In this document: piece by piece, positions 7,606-14,235 of the stretch
Layout: every line of letters begins with the position of its first letter
How positions within the stretch are numbered: the stretch's first letter is position 1
Assembly (NCBI GenBank): GCA_903842755.1
Contig: CAIMNF010000057.1
Location: 1 to 15,809 of the forward strand
Reading direction: 5' to 3'
DNA: 15,809 bases
Source of the DNA: Oligoflexia bacterium
GTDB lineage: Bacteria > Bdellovibrionota > UBA1018 > CAIMNF01
The notes under the pieces: generated by a model
What the model was told of the DNA's origin: nothing
The model's input: only the letters and a program-made list of their open reading frames with translations
Databases searched by the model: none
Program-made: the position numbers and the translations under genes

Positions 7606-9387
7606 ATGAGTATTAAGGTCAAATCAATTTTTTTAGGGATTTTAGTGTTGGTAGGGACCGCTTTTTTGTCGGGGTGTACCGGTAAGGATCGATCGCAACT
7701 TAATGTTTTTAAAATTCCGCTGAAAGATGATGTAAAGACTTTGGACCCTGTAAATGTATACGACAGCGTCAGTACCGATGTGATTCAACAGATTATTGAA
7801 GCGCCACTGCAGTATAAATATTTAGAAAGTAAGCCGACTCTCGAGCCTCTGGTTGCGGAATCTATGCCCGAGTACAGCAAAGATGGGTTAACCGTTACGC
7901 TTAAGCTAAAAAAGGGAATTCATTTCCAGGATGATCCATGTTTCAAAGACAATGGGGGAAAGGGGCGCGAACTTAAAGCTCAAGATTTTATCTACGGGTT
8001 TAAACGGCACGCCATTCCCGCGATTCAGTCTCAAGGCGCGTGGATTTTTGAGGGAAAAATTGTCGGCTTTGATGCGTTTGAAAAAAGAATGAAGGAAGCT
8101 AAAAAAGAGGAGTTGGCAAAAGTAATGGAGTCGCCTGTAGAGGGCTTTACTGCCAAGGACGATTACACCATTGAATTTAAGCTCACCCAACCTTACCCCA
8201 TTTTAAATTATATTTTAGCCATGCAATTTGCGACCCCTGTCGCGCCCGAATGTGCTGCAATGTATGCGGATGCGGATGGCAATTTAAGGGACCATCCCGT
8301 GGGAACAGGTCCCTTTATGTTAAAATCTTGGGAAACAAACCAAAAAGTAGTTTTGGTCAAAAATCCAAATTTTAGGCGAACCTATCCAACCGAAGCATCC
8401 GAGGATTTAAAAGCAAAAGGTTTTCTAGCAGACGCGGGCAAGCCTATTCCCTTCGTGGATGAATTGGATTTTTACGTGGTCAAAGAAGATATGCCGCGCT
8501 TTTTATTATTTCAAAAAGGCGACTTAGATCGGATTGAGCTCACTAAAGACACGTTTGAAGCAGGCATGCTTGATGCCACCCATGTAAAGCCTGAGCTTGC
8601 AACGAAAGGTGTACTTTATACCGATGAGGATTCACTCGTAGATTGGTATTTGGGCTTTAATATGAATGATAAGTTGCTTCAGAATAAATATTTGAGGCAA
8701 GCTATCGCGCTTTCCATTGACCGGGAAAAGTACAACAATACTTTTTTCCAATTTCATAGTTCAGTACAAACTCAGGTTGCGCCGCCACAGCTAGCGGACA
8801 CGCTCCCTCAATCGACCATCAAGTATGGGTACAATGTACCAAAGGCCAAAGAGCTTTTGGCAAAGGCAGGTTATCCAGAGGGGAAGGGATTGCCGACCTT
8901 GAATTTGGATTTGCGAGGTCCAGATACAAAATACCGGCAAATGGGAGAGTTTTTTGTGGAGCAGTTAGGCGCTATCGGAATTAAAGTAAACGTAATTCTC
9001 AATACCTTCCCCGCATACTTGGAGAAATCAAAACAAAATAACCTTCAAGTATTCCTGGGCGGTTGGAATTACGATTATCCCGATGCGGAGAATGGCTTAC
9101 AACTCCTTTATGGGCCAAATAAGTCCCCCGGGCCTAATGATACGAATTTCCAAAATGCCCAATACGATGCACTTTATAAAAAAATGGCGGTACTTCCAGC
9201 AGGAGCTCCCGGAAGAAGTGCATTGATTAAGGAAATGGAAGCAATCGTCCAGGAAGAATCTCCATGGGTATATTTAACCTTCGAGCGCCTTTATAACCTC
9301 TATCATAGCCGTGTCAAAAACTATCGGACGGCGGAGGTTATCCCAAATAAATATAAGTATGTTCGAATCGAGCAAGATAAAAAGTAG
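7606..9387 (+). CDS. OppA-type oligopeptide-binding lipoprotein (SBP_bac_5)
   Basis: The periplasmic solute-binding component of a peptide-type ABC importer, 593 aa. I choose ATG 7606 because AAGGAG lies 9 bases upstream; the earlier ATG at 7588, which overlaps the alaS stop, adds only six residues and lacks a site of its own. The N-terminus is a lipoprotein signal with lipobox LSGC (Cys24, followed by Thr). Family features are KDDVKTLDPVNVYD near 40-53, the VGTGPFMLKSW block near residue 237, LRQAIALSIDREKYN near 364-378 and DYPDAENG near 491. Permease and ATPase genes are not in the window, so this may be an orphan binding protein that uses a transporter encoded elsewhere. Co-transcription with alaS is likely from the spacing; a functional link is not implied. 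Peptide versus other ligand cannot be decided. Confidence 0.93.
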   Translation: MSIKVKSIFLGILVLVGTAFLSGCTGKDRSQLNVFKIPLKDDVKTLDPVNVYDSVSTDVIQQIIEAPLQYKYLESKPTLEPLVAESMPEYSKDGLTVTLKLKKGIHFQDDPCFKDNGGKGRELKAQDFIYGFKRHAIPAIQSQGAWIFEGKIVGFDAFEKRMKEAKKEELAKVMESPVEGFTAKDDYTIEFKLTQPYPILNYILAMQFATPVAPECAAMYADADGNLRDHPVGTGPFMLKSWETNQKVVLVKNPNFRRTYPTEASEDLKAKGFLADAGKPIPFVDELDFYVVKEDMPRFLLFQKGDLDRIELTKDTFEAGMLDATHVKPELATKGVLYTDEDSLVDWYLGFNMNDKLLQNKYLRQAIALSIDREKYNNTFFQFHSSVQTQVAPPQLADTLPQSTIKYGYNVPKAKELLAKAGYPEGKGLPTLNLDLRGPDTKYRQMGEFFVEQLGAIGIKVNVILNTFPAYLEKSKQNNLQVFLGGWNYDYPDAENGLQLLYGPNKSPGPNDTNFQNAQYDALYKKMAVLPAGAPGRSALIKEMEAIVQEESPWVYLTFERLYNLYHSRVKNYRTAEVIPNKYKYVRIEQDKK

Positions 9388-9458
9388 CTTGTTTTCAGTG
9401 GGTTGACCCCGGCACTAAAAATACTTCTCAAGTTTTGCCAATTTTTTGACGATCAGGA

Positions 9459-9480
9459 TTCGTAATGTTTGATTTACGAA
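9459..9480 (+). promoter_or_regulatory. Inverted repeat just upstream of the ribosome site of the DUF5684-like gene
   Basis: TTCGTAA (9459-9465) and TTACGAA (9474-9480) are exact reverse complements around an 8-base loop. The right arm runs directly into the AAAGGA ribosome site of the gene starting at 9491. A weak promoter-like pair, TTGACG (9446-9451) and TTTGAT (9468-9473) with 16-bp spacing, overlaps it. It could therefore be a repressor operator or a leader hairpin; the sequence does not decide. Confidence 0.35.
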
Positions 9481-9490
9481 AGGATCAGGT

Positions 9491-9880
9491 ATGGACCAAC
9501 AAAAAATAGGCATGATTGGTTTGGCGCTAGAAGTAGTGGTGTTTGGTGTGTGGGCAGTGGCCAGTTGGCGGGTTTTTAAAAAAGCAGGACAAGCGGGTTG
9601 GAAATCACTCGTTCCGATTTACAACTTTTTTATCATGGCAAAAATGGCCAAAAAGAAGCCCCTTTTCGCCGCAGGCTTATTTGTTCCCGTATGGAACGTG
9701 TATGTGGTGTACAAGGTGTTCGAGGGAATCGCGAAACAGTTTGGCAAAGGGGCGGGTACTGCTCTTGGGTTACTTGTAGCGCCTTTTATTTTTATGCCGA
9801 TCCTTGCCTTCGGAAAAGCGGAATTTCAGCGAACGATTGTTCCCCCGCCGTTTAGGCATTCCTTAGTAAAAGCGGCTTAA
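9491..9880 (+). CDS. Small DUF5684-like integral membrane protein
   Basis: A 129-aa inner-membrane protein. About three hydrophobic segments can be seen: residues 6-27, about 57-75 and about 87-107. GWKSLVPIYNFFIMAKMAKKKP (36-57, in part) followed by FVPVWNVYVVYKVFEGIAKQFGKG matches the pattern of DUF5684-type proteins, in which a repeated 'P-x-x-N' pair precedes a phenylalanine-rich helix; these are sometimes named signal-peptidase-like but carry no catalytic Ser/Lys pair here. Function unknown. The start is supported by AAAGGA 7 bases upstream of ATG. It lies 103 bp after the OppA-type gene, with an inverted repeat in front and a strong hairpin (9904-9948) shortly behind its stop, so it is probably transcribed as a single gene or as the end of the alaS unit. 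Confidence 0.76.
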   Translation: MDQQKIGMIGLALEVVVFGVWAVASWRVFKKAGQAGWKSLVPIYNFFIMAKMAKKKPLFAAGLFVPVWNVYVVYKVFEGIAKQFGKGAGTALGLLVAPFIFMPILAFGKAEFQRTIVPPPFRHSLVKAA

Positions 9881-9903
9881 AAAAAGTCTAAAGTTTGACA
9901 CGT

Positions 9904-9948
9904 AAAATGCCGAAGAGATCTCAAATGAGTTTGAATCTTCGGCATTTT
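9904..9948 (+). terminator. Perfect 13-bp inverted repeat: intrinsic terminator and/or start-site hairpin
   Basis: AAAATGCCGAAGA (9904-9916) and TCTTCGGCATTTT (9936-9948) are exact reverse complements with a 19-base loop. A-tract, GC-containing stem and closing TTTT 24-68 bases behind the stop at 9880 fit an intrinsic terminator, usable on either strand. However, the next ORF covers the whole element: its best-placed ATG (9925) lies in the loop, and the purine-rich stretch that would be its ribosome site (GAAGAGA) is in the left arm. The element may therefore terminate the upstream gene, control translation of the downstream one, or both. Confidence 0.6.
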
Positions 9949-11295
9949 GCATTTAAATCCTCGTTCAGCAAAGCAAACCTGTCGCACTGGGTTGCGGTGG
10001 GGCTTTGTTTTTCTTTTGTGACGGGGATTAGTCACTTAGTGCAAAAACTAAAGCAAAAAACGGACGAGACAGCGTGGATCGAGTACCGACAAGCGCAAGT
10101 GCATCGTGCTCCAGCGGAAGCGCAAGTGATGAGTGCTGGGCTAAATCAATTTAGAAATGAGCTTGATGCCATTTCCGTTCGACGACTGTTGATTGGCTGC
10201 TTGAAGAGTTCGTCTTTGGAACAGTGTTATCGGGAGCAATTGGATAAAAGTTTTGAATCTACGTTTAAATATGTTTCTCAACGTCGGGGGCAACAGGGCT
10301 TAGCTGACGTTCATGACGCGGAAAAAGCGCTCTTTTTAGGGCAAAATGAATTCGAAAAAGTTTTTGCCGAAGTGAAAGCCTTCCATGAAAATTTATTGCA
10401 AGGTCTGCAACACGAGGTGGAGCTTGAAAGTTCCAGAATTTTTGAAATGTGCAAAAGCCAAGGCGAAAAAAATGAACTCCCCAGTGAATTTTCCTTCACT
10501 CAAGATGAGCCTGTGTTTTTAAAAAATGGAGTTTTTCTCTGTTTGTCGGGACAATGGGTTCCCCTACAAGATCACGCATTAGATTTAGAGCTAGGCCGTA
10601 TTGGGATTGTTTTAGAAACCCCCCAAGCGCGAGACTGGTTAAAAGCAAAGACGATTGAACCATGGGTTCATCAAACGTGGAGTCGATGGATTGATCAAGA
10701 GAGCCGTCGGGAAAAGAGCGAGTTTAGCCTTGGGCTTAGCGAATGGGCGTTCACCCAAAAAAATGAGCTTTTGGCCGATTTTAAATGGTTCGAGGTCGAG
10801 GAAACACGCTCCCTTCCTCAACTCTGTTTAGCGTCAGCCTTAGACCATGGAGCCCGGCTTTTTGGCGAAAAATATTCCTTTTTGGATTTGAAACAACAAA
10901 TGGCGACGGCAATCACCCCCATTTGCGATCAACTCAGTAAAAATCCTTTGGTTTTAAATGCATTTCATCAATCTCAACGCAAAATGTTCGATAAAAAAAT
11001 TGAGGAATGGCTTCCCGCGCTGGATTCTTATGTGGTCGCTCAAGCGAATCAAAAGAAGGAAGAGTGCGAGTCCAAAAATTCGAAAGAGGGGTCTCAGTCC
11101 TTATCGAGTTGTATTTTTCCTTCATGGGTGAAGTGGGTGGAGCAACCAGCCATTCAAAACTGGACCCAGTCGAGCGAGCTTAAGAATTGGGTGAGTCGTA
11201 ATCCGACGGGACTTGTGACGTTGAACCGTAAGGCTAGCCAGTATTTGGCTGAAAAGCGGTTGATTTTACAGCAAGAAGTCCTTCCTCCCCAATAG
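9925..11295 (+). CDS. Unrecognised membrane-anchored protein with cysteine-bearing periplasmic part
   Basis: I do not recognise a family. With the ATG at 9925 the product is 456 aa; TTG 9895 and ATG 9907 would add 10 or 6 residues, and all three lie in or beside a perfect hairpin. A short basic N-terminus is followed by one hydrophobic segment (WVAVGLCFSFVTG, about residues 22-34), so the protein is probably a single-pass protein with its bulk in the periplasm, or carries an uncleaved signal. The rest is helical, charged and tryptophan-containing, with coiled-coil-like stretches near 100-150. Eight cysteines lie beyond the membrane segment (GCLKS, EQCYR, EMCKS, FLCLS, QLCLA, PICDQ, EECES, SSCIF), an even number that would suit disulfides in the periplasm. 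Length, frame integrity and codon use support a real gene. No neighbour gives its role. Confidence 0.72.
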   Translation: MSLNLRHFAFKSSFSKANLSHWVAVGLCFSFVTGISHLVQKLKQKTDETAWIEYRQAQVHRAPAEAQVMSAGLNQFRNELDAISVRRLLIGCLKSSSLEQCYREQLDKSFESTFKYVSQRRGQQGLADVHDAEKALFLGQNEFEKVFAEVKAFHENLLQGLQHEVELESSRIFEMCKSQGEKNELPSEFSFTQDEPVFLKNGVFLCLSGQWVPLQDHALDLELGRIGIVLETPQARDWLKAKTIEPWVHQTWSRWIDQESRREKSEFSLGLSEWAFTQKNELLADFKWFEVEETRSLPQLCLASALDHGARLFGEKYSFLDLKQQMATAITPICDQLSKNPLVLNAFHQSQRKMFDKKIEEWLPALDSYVVAQANQKKEECESKNSKEGSQSLSSCIFPSWVKWVEQPAIQNWTQSSELKNWVSRNPTGLVTLNRKASQYLAEKRLILQQEVLPPQ

Positions 11296-11450
11296 GGTAG
11301 GCACTCACCATTTTACCCTCTTAAAATTTAGATTAAAGAAAAGTACCCCTGTGTCCGAAGAGCCATTTGGAGCAAGGAAGTTCCACCCAAATGAATGGAT
11401 GAGGCCAAGGAGGAGCCGTTCTTTACCGTCACAACGGAGGGGCGGAAGCG
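11296..11450 (+). promoter_or_regulatory. Structured 155-bp intergenic leader before the FlgT-C-like gene
   Basis: Three inverted repeats can be drawn: AGGGTA/TACCCT (11294-11299 with 11314-11319), which straddles the upstream stop and may be a weak terminator; CATTTGG/CCAAATG (11364-11370 with 11387-11393, 16-base loop); and CCGTT/AACGG (11416-11420 with 11433-11437, 12-base loop), whose right arm touches the GGAGGGG ribosome site of the next gene. Positions 11401-11450 are markedly purine- and G-rich. I compared it by eye with c-di-GMP (GEMM), SRP, glycine and cobalamin RNAs and saw no match. A short ORF (11395-11454) runs through it. Regulatory role is inferred. Confidence 0.35.
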
Positions 11451-11858
11451 ATGACTAAAAATCAATTTACGGTTTGGGCAATGGCCACAGTTTTGGGGTT
11501 AGGGGTATTTAGGAGCTCGCTTTACGCAAGCGAATATACCGTGTATCAAGTTTACCGCGCGATTCACTTAGGTGAAACCGAACAGCCGCCGCCAAAAGAT
11601 ATCTTTATTAACATGGGTACAGAGCAGGGTTTAAAACGGGGAAGCGTGCCGGACGTTTACCGACGGATTTCCAGTTTTGATAACTTAACTCAAAAACACA
11701 TGGGAGATCATTTGATTCCGGTAGGTCGGGTTAAAGTTATTCACGCGGACGATCAGACGGCGATTGCTCGCGTGACCAAGTTCGTTTCGATTGACGAAGA
11801 GCCGGCCCTTTTACCTCAAGCCGTGATGATCGGTGACTTAGTAAAGCCCGTTCAGTAG
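11451..11858 (+). CDS. Exported FlgT C-terminal-domain-like protein
   Basis: A 135-aa periplasmic protein. Residues 1-26 are a Sec signal peptide (hydrophobic WAMATVLGLGVF, cleavage after LYA). The mature part shows the pattern of the FlgT C-terminal domain: DIFINMGTEQGLKRGSVPDVYRR (about 50-72, seen in part), where 'INMGtxqGLkrGs..dVYRR' forms the core strands, then IPVGRVKVIHADDQTAIARV (88-107). In Vibrio, FlgT belongs to the flagellar H ring, but similar single domains occur in many exported proteins, so a flagellar role is not established here. The ATG is supported by GGAGGGG about 9-10 bases upstream. The gene is preceded by a 155-bp leader and its last 7 bp overlap the convergent outer-membrane gene. 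Confidence 0.68.
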   Translation: MTKNQFTVWAMATVLGLGVFRSSLYASEYTVYQVYRAIHLGETEQPPPKDIFINMGTEQGLKRGSVPDVYRRISSFDNLTQKHMGDHLIPVGRVKVIHADDQTAIARVTKFVSIDEEPALLPQAVMIGDLVKPVQ

Positions 11859-12418
11859 CCCCACACTCGAAACTCAAGAAGTCCTAATAACTCGTTGAAA
11901 TTTGGCTTTCCTTTGGCAAATACATAGCTGACTACGGGTGAAATTCCCCAGTTCAAGTGATCGTCGTTTAAGGGCGCAATCCAATCGTAACTAAGTGTGC
12001 CTCCATAGCTTACGCCATTGTTGATATGACCTAAGAGTTGGCCCGTCAACGGATCGGTTGCAATGCCATTCGCGCGCCCATCAATGACGGTTTGCATTCC
12101 AACTAAGCCACCGACACTAAAAGAGCGAGCCTTGTATTGAACACTCATCATGTAGTTGGTCGCGCGGACTAAGTCATAGGGCGAAAACGTAAAAATATTA
12201 AACCCGAAGAAAAAACGATCAACCGGTGCATAAGCAAGTTCCGCGGTAAGCCCGAAGGTAGTCGATGCGCTTGCATGCGGCGGAGTCTGCAACGCGGAAG
12301 ACGCGCCACCGCCTGCGCCTAATAAAAAATGCGGAATCGCGTTTACATCAGCGGCATAAGAAAAAGAAGGACTCCAAATCCAAACCCAAAAAATGACCGA
12401 GAGAATTTGACGCCGCAT
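11852..12418 (-). CDS. Probable small outer-membrane beta-barrel protein
   Basis: A 188-aa exported protein of unknown function. Residues 1-22 are a Sec signal peptide (VIFWVWIWSPSF core, cleavage after SYA). The mature chain is rich in Gly, Ser and aromatic residues, with alternating hydrophobic patterns typical of amphipathic strands, for example TTFGLTAELAYAP, FFFGFNIFTF, YMMSVQYKARSFSVGGLVGMQ and GVSYGGTLSYDWIAP. The chain ends in FRVWGY, an aromatic-terminated strand of the kind the BAM machinery recognises, although the last residue is Tyr rather than the usual Phe. By length it would make a barrel of about eight strands. No named family is recognised. It is downstream of ssb on the same strand but separated by a strong terminator, so it needs its own promoter in 12419-12466. 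Convergent 7-bp overlap with the FlgT-C-like gene. Confidence 0.68.
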   Translation of the reverse strand: MRRQILSVIFWVWIWSPSFSYAADVNAIPHFLLGAGGGASSALQTPPHASASTTFGLTAELAYAPVDRFFFGFNIFTFSPYDLVRATNYMMSVQYKARSFSVGGLVGMQTVIDGRANGIATDPLTGQLLGHINNGVSYGGTLSYDWIAPLNDDHLNWGISPVVSYVFAKGKPNFNELLGLLEFRVWGY

Positions 12419-12461
12419 GGGTAAATTTTAGTTCATTCACCCAAAAAAGCAAGTTGCGGTA

Positions 12462-12497
12462 AAAAGTTCTCCCAGGAAAACGGAATTCCTGGGAGAA
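12462..12497 (-). terminator. Rho-independent terminator of ssb
   Basis: Read on the minus strand, TTCTCCCAGGAA (12497-12486) and TTCCTGGGAGAA (12478-12467) form a perfect 12-bp stem with a 7-base loop, followed by C and five T residues (12466-12461). It lies 12 bp after the ssb stop codon and points away from ssb, so it should end that transcript before the outer-membrane gene. Confidence 0.8.
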
Positions 12498-12508
12498 AAA
12501 ACGCACAC

Positions 12509-12910
12509 TTACTGAGGAGCAAAGTCCTGCGGAGGATCAATCGCGTCCGCAACACTCTCTTGGTCTAAGAACGTGGTTTTAAGATTGAGGTTACGGTGAA
12601 GGAAGCGCACCTGGTCTGCGTGTGCTTCGTAGACATACCGAGTCTCGCCTTCTTTGTCCTCGAACTTTTTGGATTTCATTTTTCCTTCGATGAAGACGGG
12701 CATTCCTTTTTTAAGTTCTTCATGGCATTTTTCAGCGGGTTTCCCCCAGACCACCACGCGGTGCCAGGTGGTCTCGCTAGCGTTCTTGGTTTTGAGAAAC
12801 AAGTCCGTGGCTAAGCTAAACGAAGTCACTTTGATTCCCGATTGGGTTTCTCTCATGATGGGATCGGCTCCCAATCGGCCTAAAAGCAGAATGCGGTTAA
12901 TATCGTTCAT
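12509..12910 (-). CDS. ssb: Single-stranded DNA-binding protein without the usual acidic C-terminal tip
   Basis: Binds single-stranded DNA during replication, repair and recombination. At 133 aa it is shorter than E. coli SSB (178). The OB fold fills residues 1-105: MNDINRILLLGRLGADP (1-17), then TTWHRVVVWGKPAEKCHEELKKG (47-69, in part) with Trp49 and Trp55, then VFIEGKMKSKKFEDKEGETRY. After the fold comes only a short tail ending DPPQDFAPQ. The conserved DDDIPF-type tip that recruits partner proteins is absent, and no such sequence follows the stop in the same frame. Start ATG has AAGGAA about 6 bases upstream. Divergent from ribD (66 bp between starts); followed by an intrinsic terminator. 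Either this is a secondary SSB paralogue or this lineage uses a modified tip. Confidence 0.93.
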   Translation of the reverse strand: MNDINRILLLGRLGADPIMRETQSGIKVTSFSLATDLFLKTKNASETTWHRVVVWGKPAEKCHEELKKGMPVFIEGKMKSKKFEDKEGETRYVYEAHADQVRFLHRNLNLKTTFLDQESVADAIDPPQDFAPQ

Positions 12911-12976
12911 TTCGGTTCCTTTCTATATTGTGGCTTTGGGTGTTTCTTGCCACACTGCTAGTGGATTGCGAAACCT

Positions 12977-14173
12977 ATGCCAAATAGAGCAGATCAGCTG
13001 AAACCGAATTTTGTTTTGGGGGGATATTTGCCCCGCACATTGGACGAGTCTGCGGTGCTTGCGCCTGACCCCCAGGCATGGATGGGTGAAGCGCTTCGTG
13101 TTTCCATGAATGCAGTCGGATGGTCTGCCCCGAATCCCGCAGTCGGGTGTGTTTTAGTAAAAAACGGGCAAAAAGTAGCGGAAGGATTCACCCAAGCGTA
13201 CCGCCATGAACATGCGGAGAAAATGCTCTTTCAACAAATTTCTCCGATGACGCGCGATTGGAGTGATGCGGAACTCTACGTTACTCTTGAACCTTGTAGC
13301 CACTACGGCCATCAACCCCCTTGTTTAGATTTGATTTTGAATTCGACGATCAAAACCATCCATGTGGCTTGTGTTGATCCAGATGATCGAGTTTCGGGCA
13401 AGTCGATTGAAAAAATGACTTTGGCCGGGAAGAGAGTGATTCTGGGTAGCTTCGAAAACGAATGCCGAGCGTGGCACCTTCCCTTTTTTTATTCGCGCAA
13501 AAATTCGACCCCTCTTTGGGCCGCAAAGTGGGCTCAAACAAAAGAAGGGGATTTGGCGGACGCTTTGGGAAACTCCAAATGGATTAGCGGTAAAAAGTCG
13601 CGAGCCTATACCCATTGGCTTAGGCAGAAATACGATGCCATTTTGGTCGGAGCTGGGACTTGGATTCAAGATCAGCCCTTGCTCACGGTGCGTGACTGCG
13701 CCCCTCCACACCGAAGAAACCCGTTACGGATTGTATTTGATCCGAAAGGGCGTTTGTTGGAGGAAGGGGTAAATCTTCCTTGTTCGGTCGAATGGCCGCT
13801 TTTAATTTTTTCTCGGGCCGATGGTGTGGCTCAGTTTTCTGGACGAGTACGACCGGGACTAACAGTAGAGTCATTGGATCACGGCTCGGAAGGCAACAGC
13901 AATGCGTCGGTCGAAGGTTTAGTGCGCAAGCTCGTTGAGCGAGTAAACGCTCTTCCGCTACAAAGTGTAATGGTTGAGGGGGGACCCACACTTCTTGGCG
14001 CATTGTTTGCGCTAAATGTTTTTCAAGTCTGCCACCAATTCGTGGGATGCCGCGAGTTTGACTTAAGGAGTCAAAATTTTAAATTAAAGAACTTTACTGG
14101 AAATGACTATTTAAAAGTAGTTCATCAAAAAATTGACGAAGATGTCTTGCATGAATGGATAAAGTGGTCTTAA
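12977..14173 (+). CDS. ribD: Bifunctional riboflavin deaminase/reductase RibD
   Basis: Carries out the second and third steps of riboflavin synthesis: deamination of the pyrimidine made by GTP cyclohydrolase II, then NADPH-dependent reduction of the ribosyl chain. Deaminase domain, about 36-175: SAPNPAVGCVLVKNG (50-64), His79-Ala-Glu81 and PCSHYGHQPPC (106-116) supply the zinc ligands His79, Cys107, Cys116 and the proton shuttle Glu81. Reductase domain, about 180-398: KYDAILVGAGTWIQDQPLLTVRD and VMVEGGPTLLGALF. The usual 'SLDG' at the start of the reductase is changed (QTKEGDLAD). The ATG at 12977 has no clear ribosome site; ATG at 13082 would remove 35 residues and leave the typical family N-terminus, so the first 35 residues are uncertain. 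The other rib genes are not nearby. Confidence 0.96.
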   Translation: MPNRADQLKPNFVLGGYLPRTLDESAVLAPDPQAWMGEALRVSMNAVGWSAPNPAVGCVLVKNGQKVAEGFTQAYRHEHAEKMLFQQISPMTRDWSDAELYVTLEPCSHYGHQPPCLDLILNSTIKTIHVACVDPDDRVSGKSIEKMTLAGKRVILGSFENECRAWHLPFFYSRKNSTPLWAAKWAQTKEGDLADALGNSKWISGKKSRAYTHWLRQKYDAILVGAGTWIQDQPLLTVRDCAPPHRRNPLRIVFDPKGRLLEEGVNLPCSVEWPLLIFSRADGVAQFSGRVRPGLTVESLDHGSEGNSNASVEGLVRKLVERVNALPLQSVMVEGGPTLLGALFALNVFQVCHQFVGCREFDLRSQNFKLKNFTGNDYLKVVHQKIDEDVLHEWIKWS

Positions 14174-14176
14174 AAT
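14147..14176 (+). promoter_or_regulatory. Putative promoter for the pal cluster
   Basis: TAAAAT at 14171-14176 (five of six consensus bases) is preceded by TTGCAT at 14147-14152 with an 18-bp spacer; the upstream box is a poor match. It covers the end of ribD and overlaps the palindrome at 14174-14186. Without it the pal cluster would depend on read-through from ribD. Confidence 0.25.
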
Positions 14177-14186
14177 AGGGCCTATT
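14174..14186. repeat. 13-bp palindrome between ribD and pal
   Basis: AATAGG and CCTATT are exact reverse complements around one central G, directly after the ribD stop codon. The one-base centre is too small for an RNA hairpin, so a protein-binding operator is the more likely reading. It overlaps the -10/+1 region of the putative pal promoter. Confidence 0.4.
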
Positions 14187-14235
14187 AAATATCCATGCTT
14201 CATTAATAGTACGTTCACTTAACAGGAGAGTGATT

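Noticed and set aside
9388..9420. Terminator directly after the OppA-type gene
   Set aside because: AGTG/CACT with short GG/CC pairing is bulged and lacks a T-run.
11341..11450. Known riboswitch or SRP RNA
   Set aside because: No GEMM (c-di-GMP), glycine, cobalamin or SRP core sequence can be matched by eye; kept only as an unclassified leader.
13325..13711. 128-aa minus-strand ORF opposite ribD
   Set aside because: Fully antisense to the RibD domains and of unnatural composition.
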